Assembly (NCBI GenBank): GCA_007922225.1
Contig: ML679966.1
Coordinates: 54,742,742-54,806,741 of the forward strand
Direction: 5' to 3'
Source of the DNA: Emydura subglobosa
Taxonomy: Eukaryota; Chordata; Testudines; Chelidae
DNA: 64,000 nucleotides
Under the pieces are notes generated by a model. The model saw only the letters and a program-made list of their open reading frames with translations, did no database searches and was not told the DNA's origin. Both the position numbers and the translations under genes were made by a program. Shown here in pieces: positions 1 through 11,839 of the stretch (its first letter is position 1; the number at the start of each line of letters is the position of its first letter).

Positions 1-480
1 GCCCTGCTCAATATTCTTCATTTAGCAAACTCCCATTGACTTTCTGTAAGGAATGCTGCAGACATTGTCAGATCACAGTGTTGTTCCAAATAAAAATCAA
101 TAGGACTTGCCTCAATAAGGACAATGACTAGTTCCAAATAAAAATACTGTGTATATTCTGCCAGTTGGATATCCATCAAAATTATAATTCAAAAGAGATT
201 TTTAACAAAGGTTCCTAACTTTAGTACTTATAATTAAAGCTGGTTGCAAAATGTGGAATCTTGCATTTTTTTCAGAGGAACAAGAAAGAATTTCCCCCCA
301 TCTTTGTATTTTTGACCAACTCTGCTTTTAATAAATATGAAAATGCACATAAATAAAGACAATGGACTGGGATATGCAAATGTTTTAACAATTTAGGAAA
401 GACTTTCTAACTCAGAAGCAAACTAGGGAAATGTGGACTAGATGAATTTACTAAAAGGTGGATACATAACTTTGAAAAAC
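1..480. other. Unannotated AT-rich DNA
   Basis: No open frame, RNA gene or repeat that I recognise. It ends where a CR1 fragment begins. Confidence 0.5.
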
Positions 481-486
481 TGTAGT

Positions 487-715
487 CAAAGAGTAATGGT
501 TCACTGTCAGACTGAGGGGGAAGTCTCTCAGTAGTCTCTTCTGGATCAGTACTATTCAATATTTTCATTAATGAATTGGATAGTGCAGTGGAGAGTATGC
601 TTTATGACCCCACTGTGGGAGGGGTTGCTGACACGTCGGAGGATGGGATTAGAATTCAAAATAACGCTGACAAATTGGAGAACTGGCAGAAGGAACCAGA
701 TCACACTCCCACATG
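487..715 (+). mobile_element. CR1 LINE fragment, reverse-transcriptase part
   Basis: The plus strand reads like the CR1 RT segment around the palm and thumb: a 'V(L)FN(I)FINELDSA.ESML' type stretch followed by the 'LDKLENW' type stretch. The frame is broken and the YADD box is lost. The same segment recurs inverted at about 1725-1926, and the two share most bases by eye. In family terms this is the CR1 ORF2 polymerase; here it is a dead fragment. Confidence 0.8.
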
Positions 716-899
716 ACTCTTAAGTAATATGAAGTCTTGTGCTCAGCAGTGAATTTAAACTGGGGCTATCTGATGGGGCAATAAAATGGACTTAATTGTG
801 GTTAGGTTCTTCACAATCTTTAATTTGTTTATTTTATTCAAGAAATTGTGACTGTGTACTGTGTCCTGGTGAAAGGTATCAGTATCTCCTTTGTTTGGA

Positions 900-1410
900 G
901 ACATTTTAAATGTCGGGCCAAATTCTCTTCTCACTTACTTGCATGCAACTTCCCAGTGGCATATTGAGGGGGAGCATGTTCTCCGGGCATGGGCTGGGGG
1001 GGTGACAACTGGGCCCTCTTTGGAGGAACTGCCCATCACTGTCCCAGGTAACCAGAGCCCAGCGGCCATGATGACTTCAACTCAGGCCTACTGGTGGCTG
1101 AGGGCTCCCACTGAGGGGGGAGCAAGCATCCTCCCGGCCCCTCCAACTCTGCACTAGGTGCAACAAGGAAGCTGCGGGGACCAGAGCTCGTCACGTCCCC
1201 CCACCTCCCCAGGCTGCAGGGCGGCCCAGGGGCCTCTTCCCCTGTCACTCTTGCTCCCAGCTGACCTTCTGCCTCCACAGTGGGGAGGGAGTGAGGGGGG
1301 AGTTGGAAACGGGCCTGCAGACTCCCCCCGCTGTGCGGCGCTGCCACCGCTGCTGCTGCCGCTGACAGGCAGGGAGGTGAAAAAGAAAGTATGGCCCCCA
1401 GGCACCAGAG
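900..1410. repeat. GC-rich, CpG-containing segment between inverted CR1 fragments
   Basis: Locally GC-rich (G- and C-runs, CTGCTGCTGCCGCTG near 1350) in an AT-rich setting. Short open frames exist on both strands but overlap each other in several frames, which is what GC-rich, stop-poor DNA does by chance. It is probably an unclassified interspersed repeat or a small CpG-rich insertion. I see no transposon protein in it. Confidence 0.4.
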
Positions 1411-2165
1411 ACTCTTAAAATGTGGCACTCAAAACTGGACACAGTACTCCAACTGAGTCCTTACCAGAGCCAAGTAGAGGAAGACAATTACTTCCCATGT
1501 CTCACATATGACACAGTTAACGCACCCTAGATTATTATCTTTTTTGCAGCTGTATAACAGTGTTGTCTCATATTCAATTTGTGATCCACTATAATTCCCA
1601 GAACCTTTCCAGCATTGCGATTGCCTAGCCAGTTATTCTCGATTTTGTAGTTCTTCAGCTGATTTTCTTTCTTCCTAAATGTAGTGCTTTGCACTTGTTT
1701 TTATGGAATTTCATCTTGTTGATTTCAGACCATTTCTCCAATTTGTCAAGGTTATTTTGAATTCTAATCCTGCCTCCAAAGTCTTAGTAACCCCTCCCAG
1801 TTTGGCGTCATACAGCATACTCTCCCCTGCACTATCCAATTCATTAATTAAAATATTGAATAGTACTGACCCAGAACAGATCACTGAGGGACTTCTCCCC
1901 CCAGTCTGACAGTGAACCATTGACAATTACTTTTTGCCTACAGTTTTTCAACCAGTTTTTACCCACTTTATATTAAGTTCATCTAGACCACATTCCCCTA
2001 GTTTGCTTATGAGAATGTCATTTGGGTCTGTATCAAAAACCGTAGTAAAATCAAGATATATCATGTCTACAACTTCACACCATTCAACTTGGCCAGTAGC
2101 TCAGTCAAAGAAAGAAATTAGGCTGGTTTTGCATGATTTGTTCTTGATGAATCTATGTTGGATAA
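1411..2165 (-). mobile_element. CR1 LINE fragment, RT and downstream part
   Basis: Read on the minus strand it runs through the CR1 RT 'FNILINELDSA' region (about 1926-1711) into the thumb and C-terminal segment ending near 1411. The RT fingers/palm text 'IYLDFTTVFDTDPNDI' is recognisable at about 2010-2060. Several stops and indels make it non-functional. The 5' part is absent, as usual for 5'-truncated LINEs. Confidence 0.85.
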
Positions 2166-2189
2166 TAACAATATTTATTATTATTTATG

Positions 2190-5100
2190 TTGTGGTAGCA
2201 CCAAATGTGCCAAGTGATTTCCAAACACAGAAGACAGACTTCCTGACCTGAAGAGCTTACAGTAATGCTCGTCCATTGGTTTGCTTTATGACAAAGGCAA
2301 TTCTAAAATAAAATCACGTTTAACTTAGGAACACAATGAAAATATACATATTTTAATCTCTTTAAAATATAAAACATGGTTATTAGTGTTCAGAAATCAT
2401 GTCTTAACAACATACAGCTATATTGACTATGTAGCAAGACCAGTTCCTTTGCCAGAGGAGGAACCTACCAATAGCAGAGAACCACATTTGATGCCTCTTC
2501 CTCAACTAAAGAATACCAGATAGAGTGAGCCTGTCTGTCTTGTTGGACATTCAGAGAAACCAGCTGTCCAGTGCCCTGTGATGGTCCTCGAGTGCCTGAT
2601 TATGCTGAGTAAGAGCAACTTCAAATGGAAGGGCCATGGCTGTCATCTAGATCAAGACCTTGAAAGTTTAGTAACTGCTGTTCCTCACTGCTGTATTGTA
2701 AAACAGCTTGAGCCTTTGCTCTGGTCAAATAAAAGAACTGGTCAAAGGTCTGATACAAATCTCTGGCCTACGGCTAGAACTGGAGGGAGCCAGAGTACTT
2801 TGCCCCTGGACTCCCCTCCTGAATTCATCACTTTTCTTGACAGAAAAAAAACCACACACAACCTTTTCCTTCTCTACTGACCTGAACTTATGCAGCTTTT
2901 TTTTATTATTATTATTATTATTTTTTAGCCTCTGACTTTTGCTCATGGCATATTTAAAGTCTTGGGCAAAGTCCATTAGAAAATGTGTTCCATAATATCA
3001 GCCTCCTTAAGGCACTCAATATCTATATTTTTTGAGACACACATACATATTGGAGAAAAATAGAAATATTTTAATCTGAAGAACCATTTATATTTGACAT
3101 TTAAAAAAGTAAATAGCATAAAAGTCTGCTTGCTTATAAAACACCACTGAATAGTGCAGTAATTGTATACAGTATCTTGAAAAAAAGAACCCAATCTAGT
3201 TAAAAATTATCAACAGGAATCACTGTTGTACGCATTTGAGCTGCTAGTCAAAAGGACATCATGCTCGCAGACAGCTTCATTAGAAAATGGAAAGGAGACA
3301 TGAATGGGTGTCTGCTGTCCATGGAGTGATGCCCATTATAGTGACAACTTAAATGCATATAGTGGTAATTGCTACTGCTATTTCTTTTTTCATTGATTGA
3401 TTTTAATAAGCAACACTGGCAAAGAGAAAGTAAAGTAGTGGGAAAAGCAATTTTTCTTAACAATTAGTGCTTATTTACAGGTACTGTTCATCACACCAGA
3501 ATGAGCTGTGTATGTATTTGAGTACAGACTGTTGATTGGTAAACTGGTGTAGATTGATAGATTATTAATGAAGTTTCTGGCAGTTAACAACTGAAGAAGA
3601 GCCAATAATACATGTAAAACAGAACCATGATTTACTAAAAGATGTACTGATAAGATGTGACACTATAAACAATATGGAGCAAATACTCTGCCCAAGTCCC
3701 CAATCCTATTGTGAATATGAAGTTCCCGAGAGGCAGGAAAATGTGCAGAGGTGTCAATATTATAGCAGCCCTTGTGTGCCACAGCAACTAGTTTTGCAAA
3801 GGTGCCATGTGCAGTTTTGCAAAGGAGGTTACAAATGAGGAACAGAAATGGCATGGATCCTTTGTTATGCAGATTTACTAGTTATAGCCCCTTTTGAACA
3901 ATAAGTGCAGTAACCATGTGAATTACTGCAGTCGCAGGGATGCATAGTTTCACTTGTATTTCTGTGGTCCTTAACAGCTTTCATTGCATGATGGATATGT
4001 TCCGTAGGTCACTGTAGTTGCCCAGGATTTAACCCTTAAAATAATGGCTAGTTTGCAAGTCAATAACCCTTGCAAGCTGGCTTCTTCTTAGGATTCTTAC
4101 TGGTCAGGCATAGGACGCTACTGTGGGGGAGAGAGACTAGGGACTTTTTTCTGGGAGTTGATCAAGCTGGAACTCTCATCTGAAGAATATCGCTCCAATT
4201 TTCAGTTGCTAGAAGAAATCTTCACTGATCTGGGTATATGTTCCCAATAGATTGTCTATTTGTTTTATGTGTTTCTAGAGTGTGCAACACCATTGTATCA
4301 AGGTGCCATCCCACTGCCAGTTTTCAACCCTATCATAAGGCAGAGACCTAGATAGGAGGTAGTCTGATGGGAGTGCAAGTCTATAGGGATTGTGGAAGGA
4401 ATCTGCAAAGAATCAAAGCCATGGGTGAGCAGAGGAAAGGAATTAACACAAGGGGTAGGTTAGTTCAGGATTGAAGGAGAGATAGGGTGACTGTAGGAGG
4501 ACTGAGCTGTTTGGAGGTAGACACAGTCATGAGGAGATGAGAGAGGGTTATAGTTCTTTGAGGAAGGAGAGCAAAGTGAGATTTGGAAATGAATTAATAA
4601 TATTTCATCTCTTCAGTACAGTTCACTGATGACAAATAAAAGCATTCTCACATAGCATTCTCACAGAATACTCATCCTCAGTGCTGAAAGAATTAAGTAT
4701 TTATTTTAATAACCTCCACTTAACTGCCAGGACTTCTCTCCTTTCATTCGTTTCTTGTAGAACCAACGTGTGTTGAAACTGTTGAAAAATAAACCAGACA
4801 CATTGTCCGCTAGTCTACACAGTTTTTGGTAGTAGTCATATCATGTCTTTCAATGCTTATTCATTCTATGAACACACAGGAAAGACTGAGGGCATGTGTT
4901 ACGAGAAGTACTTGAAAATATAATGATGAAAAATAATTATTTAAAAATATGAAGTTGCTGCTTTATGATTATCTTAAACCTCCAAAAAGTGCTCTAAAAG
5001 GCATTTTATGTCTGAAGGACAGACTCATCCTTCTGTTAATGGAGTCACTGGGGAACATCGTAATAATAACAGCATTTTCTTCTAAAGCTACAGGGAAGGG

Positions 5101-6560
5101 ATCATGAAAAATTAGCTAAGCTGGAGAACCAAACATCGTTTAAAGTATTAAAAAGGTGATTGTTTCTAATTAGTCATATATTTTATATTTATTTGAAGTG
5201 GGGCTGTATTCTGAGTCAAGCTCTGCAAAAACAGCTTCAGACTAAAAACTCTGAAGCAACAGTCTTAGCCTGAAAATTTGTGAGGAGAGATGGCCACGAT
5301 GCCAGGATGATCTGATAGGAATGTCACTCAATAGCAACCCCTGCTAGAAAAACATATTACATATACAATATAGTTATCAAAACTTGCAAGTTACCTACAG
5401 TATTTGTTGGTTAATCTATGAGACCTTGATTGAGTGCATAAGAACTAGATTCCAAGAAGTAGACAGAGGTGATGGCAGAAATCCCACACAAAATAAACAC
5501 ACTTTTAATTAAAAGCTGCTTATACATACAGTATAACTTCTACTCCAATCTTTTTCTTTGTATTTTAATTAAATTAAATAAAACTGAAAATTGTCACTCT
5601 GCAATCTGTGAATGTCCATGGAGATCGTTTATAACAAGTGAAAATAAACAAACTTAGTTACAATATACCCCAGCAAATATGCAAGCTCAGTTGCACTGGA
5701 GTTAATGTCTGTGCCTCCACGCTCCCTAAACTGAAATTTTCTTGCAATAGTTCTGTTATATCCCATTATATTTTCTGTCTCACTCTGATTAATGCTTCCT
5801 GTTCAGCCAGAGCAAATTTCACTATTTCTAAAAGACATAACAATTGCCTAGTCTTGGGACTTTTTAGTCGTATTTTTTGTGCTTTTTTGTTGTATTTTTT
5901 TAAAAACTATTCTTTGGCCAAACTCTTCATAAAAAATGTTTATAAAGTGTAGGTTTGCAAAATCTTACTTGCCTACTGCATGAGTGATGTTTGTTTGGGG
6001 AGTTATTTTTCATAATCATCATTTTCATGATAGGGGTGGGCAAGTAGATTATGGCCCTGATCCTACATCTGAAGAGCATACTATTCAACTACGTATGGAG
6101 CTTGCAAAAGACCTTAATGCCACATTTCTGCTTCTGAAATCCTGGATGGCTTTGCCCTAAGCCAGTCTTATGGCATAATTCAGAGCAGCCAAATTACACC
6201 AGTTGCCAGTGACCAAAAAGGCCATTATGACAGCTTGGAATGTGTTAGAAAGAATCTGAGGAATTGGGTCTAAATATCTGGCCTGATACAGTTTTAGAGC
6301 ACTTTTATAAGGCCACAACACACTGTTACATATGTGATGAACTGGTATGTGTCAGCATAGATGTAATTAGACTCAAATGAACAGATTTAATACAGTACTT
6401 CTGATACACCCCTAAGGCTCCCTAAGTAAAGAATTGGGATTTTATTCTGTTTTAGTTGTATGTCGGTGAAAATGACCATTTTTAAGTTTTATTTTGATGA
6501 TTTGAACATTCCATTCTAATACCGTCTTGTCAGTCAGTTTCAGTCTTATCTGAAAATTAA
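2190..6560. other. Long unannotated stretch, no gene seen
   Basis: AT-rich DNA with only short scattered open frames (up to about 105 codons) that show no motif or codon pattern I recognise. It includes an (ATT)n microsatellite at 2905-2922. No TIR pair or SINE body was recognised. Confidence 0.5.
2905..2922. repeat. (ATT)n microsatellite
   Basis: About six ATT units flanked by T-runs. Confidence 0.9.
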
Positions 6561-6582
6561 ATTTTGAGTTAAAATATCTCCT

Positions 6583-6880
6583 AAAAACAGCCATATGGGC
6601 TCAGAACAGTGGTCCATCTAGGCAAGTATCCTGTCTTCCAACAGTGGCCAATGCCAGGTGCTTCAGACGGAATGAGCAGAAATCTCATGATTAGTCCCAA
6701 TTCATAAATGTACTCCTTTTTTTATAAAGTTTCATTAAAATCCCTTCCTCCTTTTCTGAGTTATGAAAAATACATTTTCTCCATATGTCAAGATATTTTC
6801 CAATTTCTTTTCTGACCCTGGGTTAAATCTAAACTGATTTAGTGCTAAAATTTCACTCATCATATGTAATCCTGGTTGGT
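6583..6880 (-). mobile_element. CR1 3'-end fragment
   Basis: The plus strand reads 'cagccatatgggctcagaac' then 'gtggtccatctaggcaagta' and 'gacagtgg'-type text. That is the reverse complement of the CR1 3' untranslated end found in the sense orientation at about 48270-48350. Similarity is clear up to about 6700 and fades towards 6880. Confidence 0.7.
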
Positions 6881-6899
6881 ACTAGGATCTCTGCCATGT

Positions 6900-9160
6900 T
6901 TCAAGAAACTTGGTTGAAAAACCAAATCCCAAGATACAGCTATTTTAAAAGAGCATGAACAGCATAATCATCTCCTTAACTTCAGGGAGATAGATGCATC
7001 AGGATATAGGTGCAGATATATAAGACTACACTTACATGGTTTTTTATTGTGAAATCGTAGCTACAAGTGATTTTATTGCATTGGCATGAAATTCTGGGCC
7101 ATATTGAAGTCACTGAGTGCTGCTGTTGATTTTAAAGGAGTCAAGATTTCATCCCAAGCGTAAGGAGCCAGTGACTGAAATTTTCATATGTGCCAGAGGG
7201 AGTTATGTGCCTAATGTCTTGAGATGATTCTGAAAATTCCCCCCAGTTGATATAACTGCCATTTTGTCTAACATACTATCTATTGTAGAACTCCTTAACA
7301 CCCTTTCCCTGAAGGGTTTCCCTGAAATAGATTTGCGTAACTTTTCAACCTGTTACCAGTGCAATCTTAAATAAAATGTAAATACTACAGGTATTAAAAA
7401 CTCGCAGAACCCTGGAATGAATACATTATGGTTTCCCAGTGAGATGTACCTATCTGTGACCATAAACAAAGTTCACCGTGGTCATCAGCTAACCCACACA
7501 CATGGGTGAAATTGAGGAGTTTTGTTTCCAAAACCAGTTACTTGAGCTACAGGGTATTCTGCTTTTACACCCATTGTACCAATGGGCTGTTCTGCCAACC
7601 TCTCACTGCAACACAAGATCCCTTTTCTGCAGGAATGCCCCTTCCCTCTAAAAGAGGGTTGGCACAGAGTCCTTATGCCAGCTGTACAGCACCCAGAGAT
7701 TTTCATTACACAAGGCATATCCTCAGATATCCAGATCTGTCAGTTGACAGGCTACTTTGTACCACTTAATAGATTCAATTAACTAGCCCATAGCACTTAA
7801 CAAATCATTCAATTAAATGTAATAGAAATTAATAGTTCCTTTGGCTATACTGTTATATGAAAGTATGTAGCATTTTGTATTGCATGTTGTATGATCATGT
7901 AATTAACCCTGGCATTGCTCCCATGTCGCTAAGTAAGATTGGAGTGGGGATCTTACCTATGAATTTCTTGTCTTTTTTGTATTTAAAATCTCAGTCTTAA
8001 GTTTGCATGAACATGTTTTTTGCACATAATTTGTTGTCCTTTCTAATTATGAAAGCTGATTATCTTTTTCTATTTTCTTCTTTAATAGCATTACATGTCC
8101 AAACCATATCACATTGTTTTTGAAAACCCAATCTGCTCAATGATTTATTTACTAGCACTTGCCTTAGAACTACAAAAACACCGTGGTGTCAGCTTTCTCA
8201 TTCCAAAGTTATCCATCATTGCCTTGAACTTGTCAGTGTGTGTAAGACTGTGTCTTTATCGCCTATAACTCTTCACGACTTTAAATCTAGAGTATGTTTA
8301 AAGATATCATTAAGTCTCTTGGAGGTAGATGAATTTGATCAAGTTCTCTGAAGTTGAGTTAAAATGACTCCTTAGTTAAATATACCTAAGCTTTCAAACA
8401 TGATTCTTTTAATAGGAGAAAGCTTCTTGGAGAAACAAAGAATGGAGTGAGGAAATTTATCTGTCAGGGAAGACGTTAGTTTCTTTTAAATTGGATAAAT
8501 GTTAGATATCTTTTCCCTCTCTATTAAAAAATGAATAGTTAAAAATAACCCTTTTTAGCTGTTTTATTAATGCTATGAAAGTTATCATTGTCCTGGCTAA
8601 TCAAATAAAGCCATCAATTTAGTGAATTTAGTGAATAGTGAATCATCGCACTTGTGAAAGAAAAGAGACAAGACTGTAGTGTAGTAAACATAAAGGGGAC
8701 TGTTTATCTTGAATGTTGGACACCCATAGATCCTGCAGCTACCTGGTTTGCTAATTTACAGACTGAGGCTCTTGCTACAGTGTTAGCACACAGCATCTGT
8801 CTTAATCCTGATTCAGGTTAAGCAATCATGCAATAGACTGCCGATTATAATACACAACAAAAGCAAGTATTGATATGTTGCCATTTGGTCTTTACACAAC
8901 ATGTAATAAGAATCACGTGGGCAAATCGGGGTCCAAATAACATGTACGCAAAACATACTAAATATATATGCTGCTCCTTTGGCATGGATCTAGTGGCTCT
9001 TGAAATACAGAGGATAGTGAGAGTCATTAGAGTGCTCACAAACTATTTAAAGGGATTCTACTCAATTCCTCTACACTACAGTATACAAACACAAGAATAT
9101 ATTATGTCACTTGCCCTAAGGACTTACAGCAGTCGGTTTTAATGTGTGTGCTTAAATTAG
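6900..9160. other. Unannotated stretch, no gene seen
   Basis: Overlapping short open frames on both strands near 7485-7780 occur in a less AT-rich patch, but none has a motif I recognise. The rest is AT-rich with no repeat that I could assign. Confidence 0.45.
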
Positions 9161-9166
9161 GCATTC

Positions 9167-9213
9167 AAATCCATATTTAAACATATTTTATTTAGGACCC
9201 TAAATATGGATTT
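9167..9213. repeat. Short perfect inverted repeat (13-nt arms)
   Basis: aaatccatattta at 9167-9179 is the exact reverse complement of taaatatggattt at 9201-9213, with a 21-nt loop. Probably the remnant of a small foldback MITE; no flanking TSD was found. Confidence 0.6.
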
Positions 9214-9586
9214 AGGATTCTTACTTAAGAAATCAGTCAAATTTGATAATTTTTGCCTATGTTACCAGTGAGCCCAAGATATGATCAGGCAATATTTTGC
9301 TTACAGGGTGAAAGTCATAATAGGTTTTCTCATTTTACAGACCTTATTCAAAATTCCCACTGACTTCGATTGGAATCCAATTATTTTATAAATGCAGTTT
9401 GATCAATTTATGGAGCTAGTTGAATAAGGGATGAAAAACAAATATTAATTGAATAAATTGTTTTATTGTTCAGTCAAGTCTATTGAGAAATGGATTTGAC
9501 AGGTTTTTTGTGTATAGCAGGGTGGAAAGAATCACTTGTAAGTGGCTATGCTTTTTTCTGGTGAGAGAGTACAGAAATCTGGGAAG

Positions 9587-10032
9587 AAGTGGTCAGAAAA
9601 TTGAATTTCTAGTCTACAAAAAATTCCAGTATTTAAAAAAAATTCTGACTCAGAACAAAAAGTCAAAATATCAACATTTCACAATATCAGAATTTCCCAT
9701 AGAATTGATATTCCCAAATCTTTTGATTCAGAAACCAACAAAAAATACTTGCTTTACATAATGCTGAATCATTTCATGTTGATAGTGTTGAAACATAATA
9801 CATTTTAAAATGTATGTAAATATAATACAAGTTAAAAGACAAAATGAAATGGAGTGAAACTTAAAATAAAACATTTTGACTTTATTGAAACAAACATCTT
9901 GATGTTTTGACCTCAAAATGAGAGTCAAAATGAAGTGTTTAAAAATGTTCCTATTGAAAATTTCATCAGAATTGACACTTTCCTGTAAAATGTTTTGATT
10001 TTGATAAAGCTGCATTTTCTGACTAACCACAC
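9587..10032. mobile_element. AT-rich hAT-type MITE (nonautonomous)
   Basis: The left end (agtggtcagaaaat) and right end (attttctgactaaccacac) are imperfect inverted repeats about 430 bp apart. The interior is rich in complementary tracts of the aaaatg/cattttga type. It resembles the segments at 21619-22205 and 53281-53600 in composition and phrases such as 'gaatttcccatagaattgat'. A 190-codon minus-strand frame crosses it (9728-10300) but looks like chance. No convincing 8-bp TSD. Confidence 0.5.
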
Positions 10033-11030
10033 TGTCAAATATTTTTCTACTTTGGGCAATTGTTTGGCTGCAAAGGCCAGCACAGAGGCAGCAATAGAAA
10101 GAGGTTAGGAACAAAGAAGGGGAAGGCCCATGGAATCCGTGTTTACCAGGATGGAAGATTTGGCCCTTTGCCTTCATTAGGCAAACCTTCCCTTGACATT
10201 GTTTTGGAGTTTTGTCACGTAAAGTCAAATGCCATGCAGCATTTGACCTTGTTACCCTGTGTTCTTTCCCTTTTTCCTGTAGGGCAGGTCTAAGGCACAT
10301 TAATGGGGCAATGTTGGGAAGCTTGTGCTAACAAACATTGGAAAATGCATAAGATTTTGCTTTTCCACAAGTAATAAATCATGAGTAAAAATTATCTAAG
10401 AGTTAGACTGAGAGTTTACCTGAGCCCATAGAAAGGAGAGAGCTGATGAAGAAATTGAGGAGGAGGAGGGAGTCAGGGAAAGAATGCTCAGTGGAGAAGT
10501 AATCTGCTACTAGCTAGTATGAATAAGATATTACATTCTCTTCTGCACTGGTTTCACTGTGCTGGCTGGTGTTTTAATGATGTGGGTGGTGGTGTCAAGG
10601 CTGTACGCCTATTCCCTGCCCACTGCACAGGTAGGGGAGTAGCAGAATCAGGGAGACCTTTCTTGTTCCTAGAATGTGATCCATAATACTGATAGCTCAG
10701 ACAAGGGAGTAAAGGGGGATCCTTCCTAACTCTTTTTGGATGTGTAGAGTGAGCCATGATCTTGTTCTGAAAATTCATATTAATTAGATGCACCAAAGCT
10801 ATCCAGTGTAAAGAAGTTGTAATTCAGGCATAGATATATCACACTTGTAAATTATAAGAGTCAAAATAACTGATTTTGCTGAAATTAATACTGAATTCAT
10901 TTTTTGTTTGTTTGTTTTTAAATGTGAAGCCATTGGTCTGGCTGAAAGTTTTAAAATATTTCACTTAGTCAGGGGTGTGCAAAAAGGGGCGGCAAGCAGG
11001 TGCACGGGCCCCCCAGAATCTCTGTGTGAC
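10033..11030. other. Unannotated stretch, no gene seen
   Basis: Mixed-composition DNA with short open frames only. No motif or repeat recognised before the GC-rich foldback that follows. Confidence 0.45.
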
Positions 11031-11033
11031 CTT

Positions 11034-11302
11034 GCAGCCCAGGAAGGGAGGAAGCAGCAGGGCAGCTGGCTGCCAACTGAGCTCCTCCTACACCCGCTCT
11101 TATAGCTGCAGCCTGCTGCTTCTCCCCTGCTGCTGCAATCCAATGCATTGCCTCTGCCTCCACCCCAACACCTCAGCAGGCAGCCTGCAAAGCAGACTGG
11201 GATCCCAGCAGCAGGGAAGGAGAAGCAGCAGCTGTAGAGGTGGGGGAAGGAGGAGCTCAGCCAGCAGCCAGCTGCGTTGTTGCTTCTTCTTCCCTGGGCT
11301 GC
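11034..11302. repeat. GC-rich foldback repeat with about 100-bp inverted arms
   Basis: The left arm at 11034-11136 and right arm at 11206-11302 are reverse complements over most of their length. Both contain gggctgc at the outer edge, gcagctggctg/cagccagctgc in the middle and cagcagcaggg at the inner edge. A loop of about 70 bp separates them. Many overlapping open frames on both strands follow from the low stop density. Likely a nonautonomous foldback element; the family is not identified. Confidence 0.7.
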
Positions 11303-11838
11303 AGAGACATGGAAAGTGCTACTGTCCAGGGAGCCACTGCATCCTCGCTGCTGGGCGTCCACACCAATGGCATCCTGAGAAATTGGGGGCGGGGAGGGTG
11401 TCATGCAAACCTTGCTTTTGTGTGTGTTTAACATGCTCTTCCAAACGTATTCAATTTTAAATTCCTGAGCATGCCCCTGCACCTAGAACCATCACATTTC
11501 TAACTTTAATTTTAGAAAAGTTTTAAATGGGAAGTAATTAATGCTCCTGAGGGTTTTTTTAAATTAATTAAGACTGAAAGTTAGTAACAGCGTGGCGGTG
11601 AGAGAAGCACCATTAAGACCAGCAGGTGGTGTATTTACAAAAAAAAAAACCAGGTTATTTTCAGTTATTTCTTCAGAAGGATAAGAATGATACTGGGGAA
11701 AGCTGGAAGGAAGATGTTGAGTTAGATGGAATGCAAATAGGACAAGTGGAGCAGAAGAAAATTGAGACAAAAACAGCACTCAAACAGGAGAAATGGAAAG
11801 AGGTCAGGGAGATAACTTTTTTCATTTATTTTCTTTTG
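11303..11838. other. Unannotated stretch with a short A-tract
   Basis: Contains an A-run at about 11639-11649 and purine-rich text, with no assignable gene or repeat. It adjoins the broken 3' side of the CR1 copy that follows. Confidence 0.4.
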
Positions 11839-11839
11839 C

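Noticed and set aside
9728..10300. 190-codon minus-strand open frame
   Set aside because: It overlaps an AT-rich MITE; the product is low-complexity with no motif, and codon use follows base composition.
10961..11482. 173- and 161-codon frames on both strands
   Set aside because: They are mutual shadows over a GC-rich palindrome with few stop codons; Cys/Ser runs come from the CTG-rich text.
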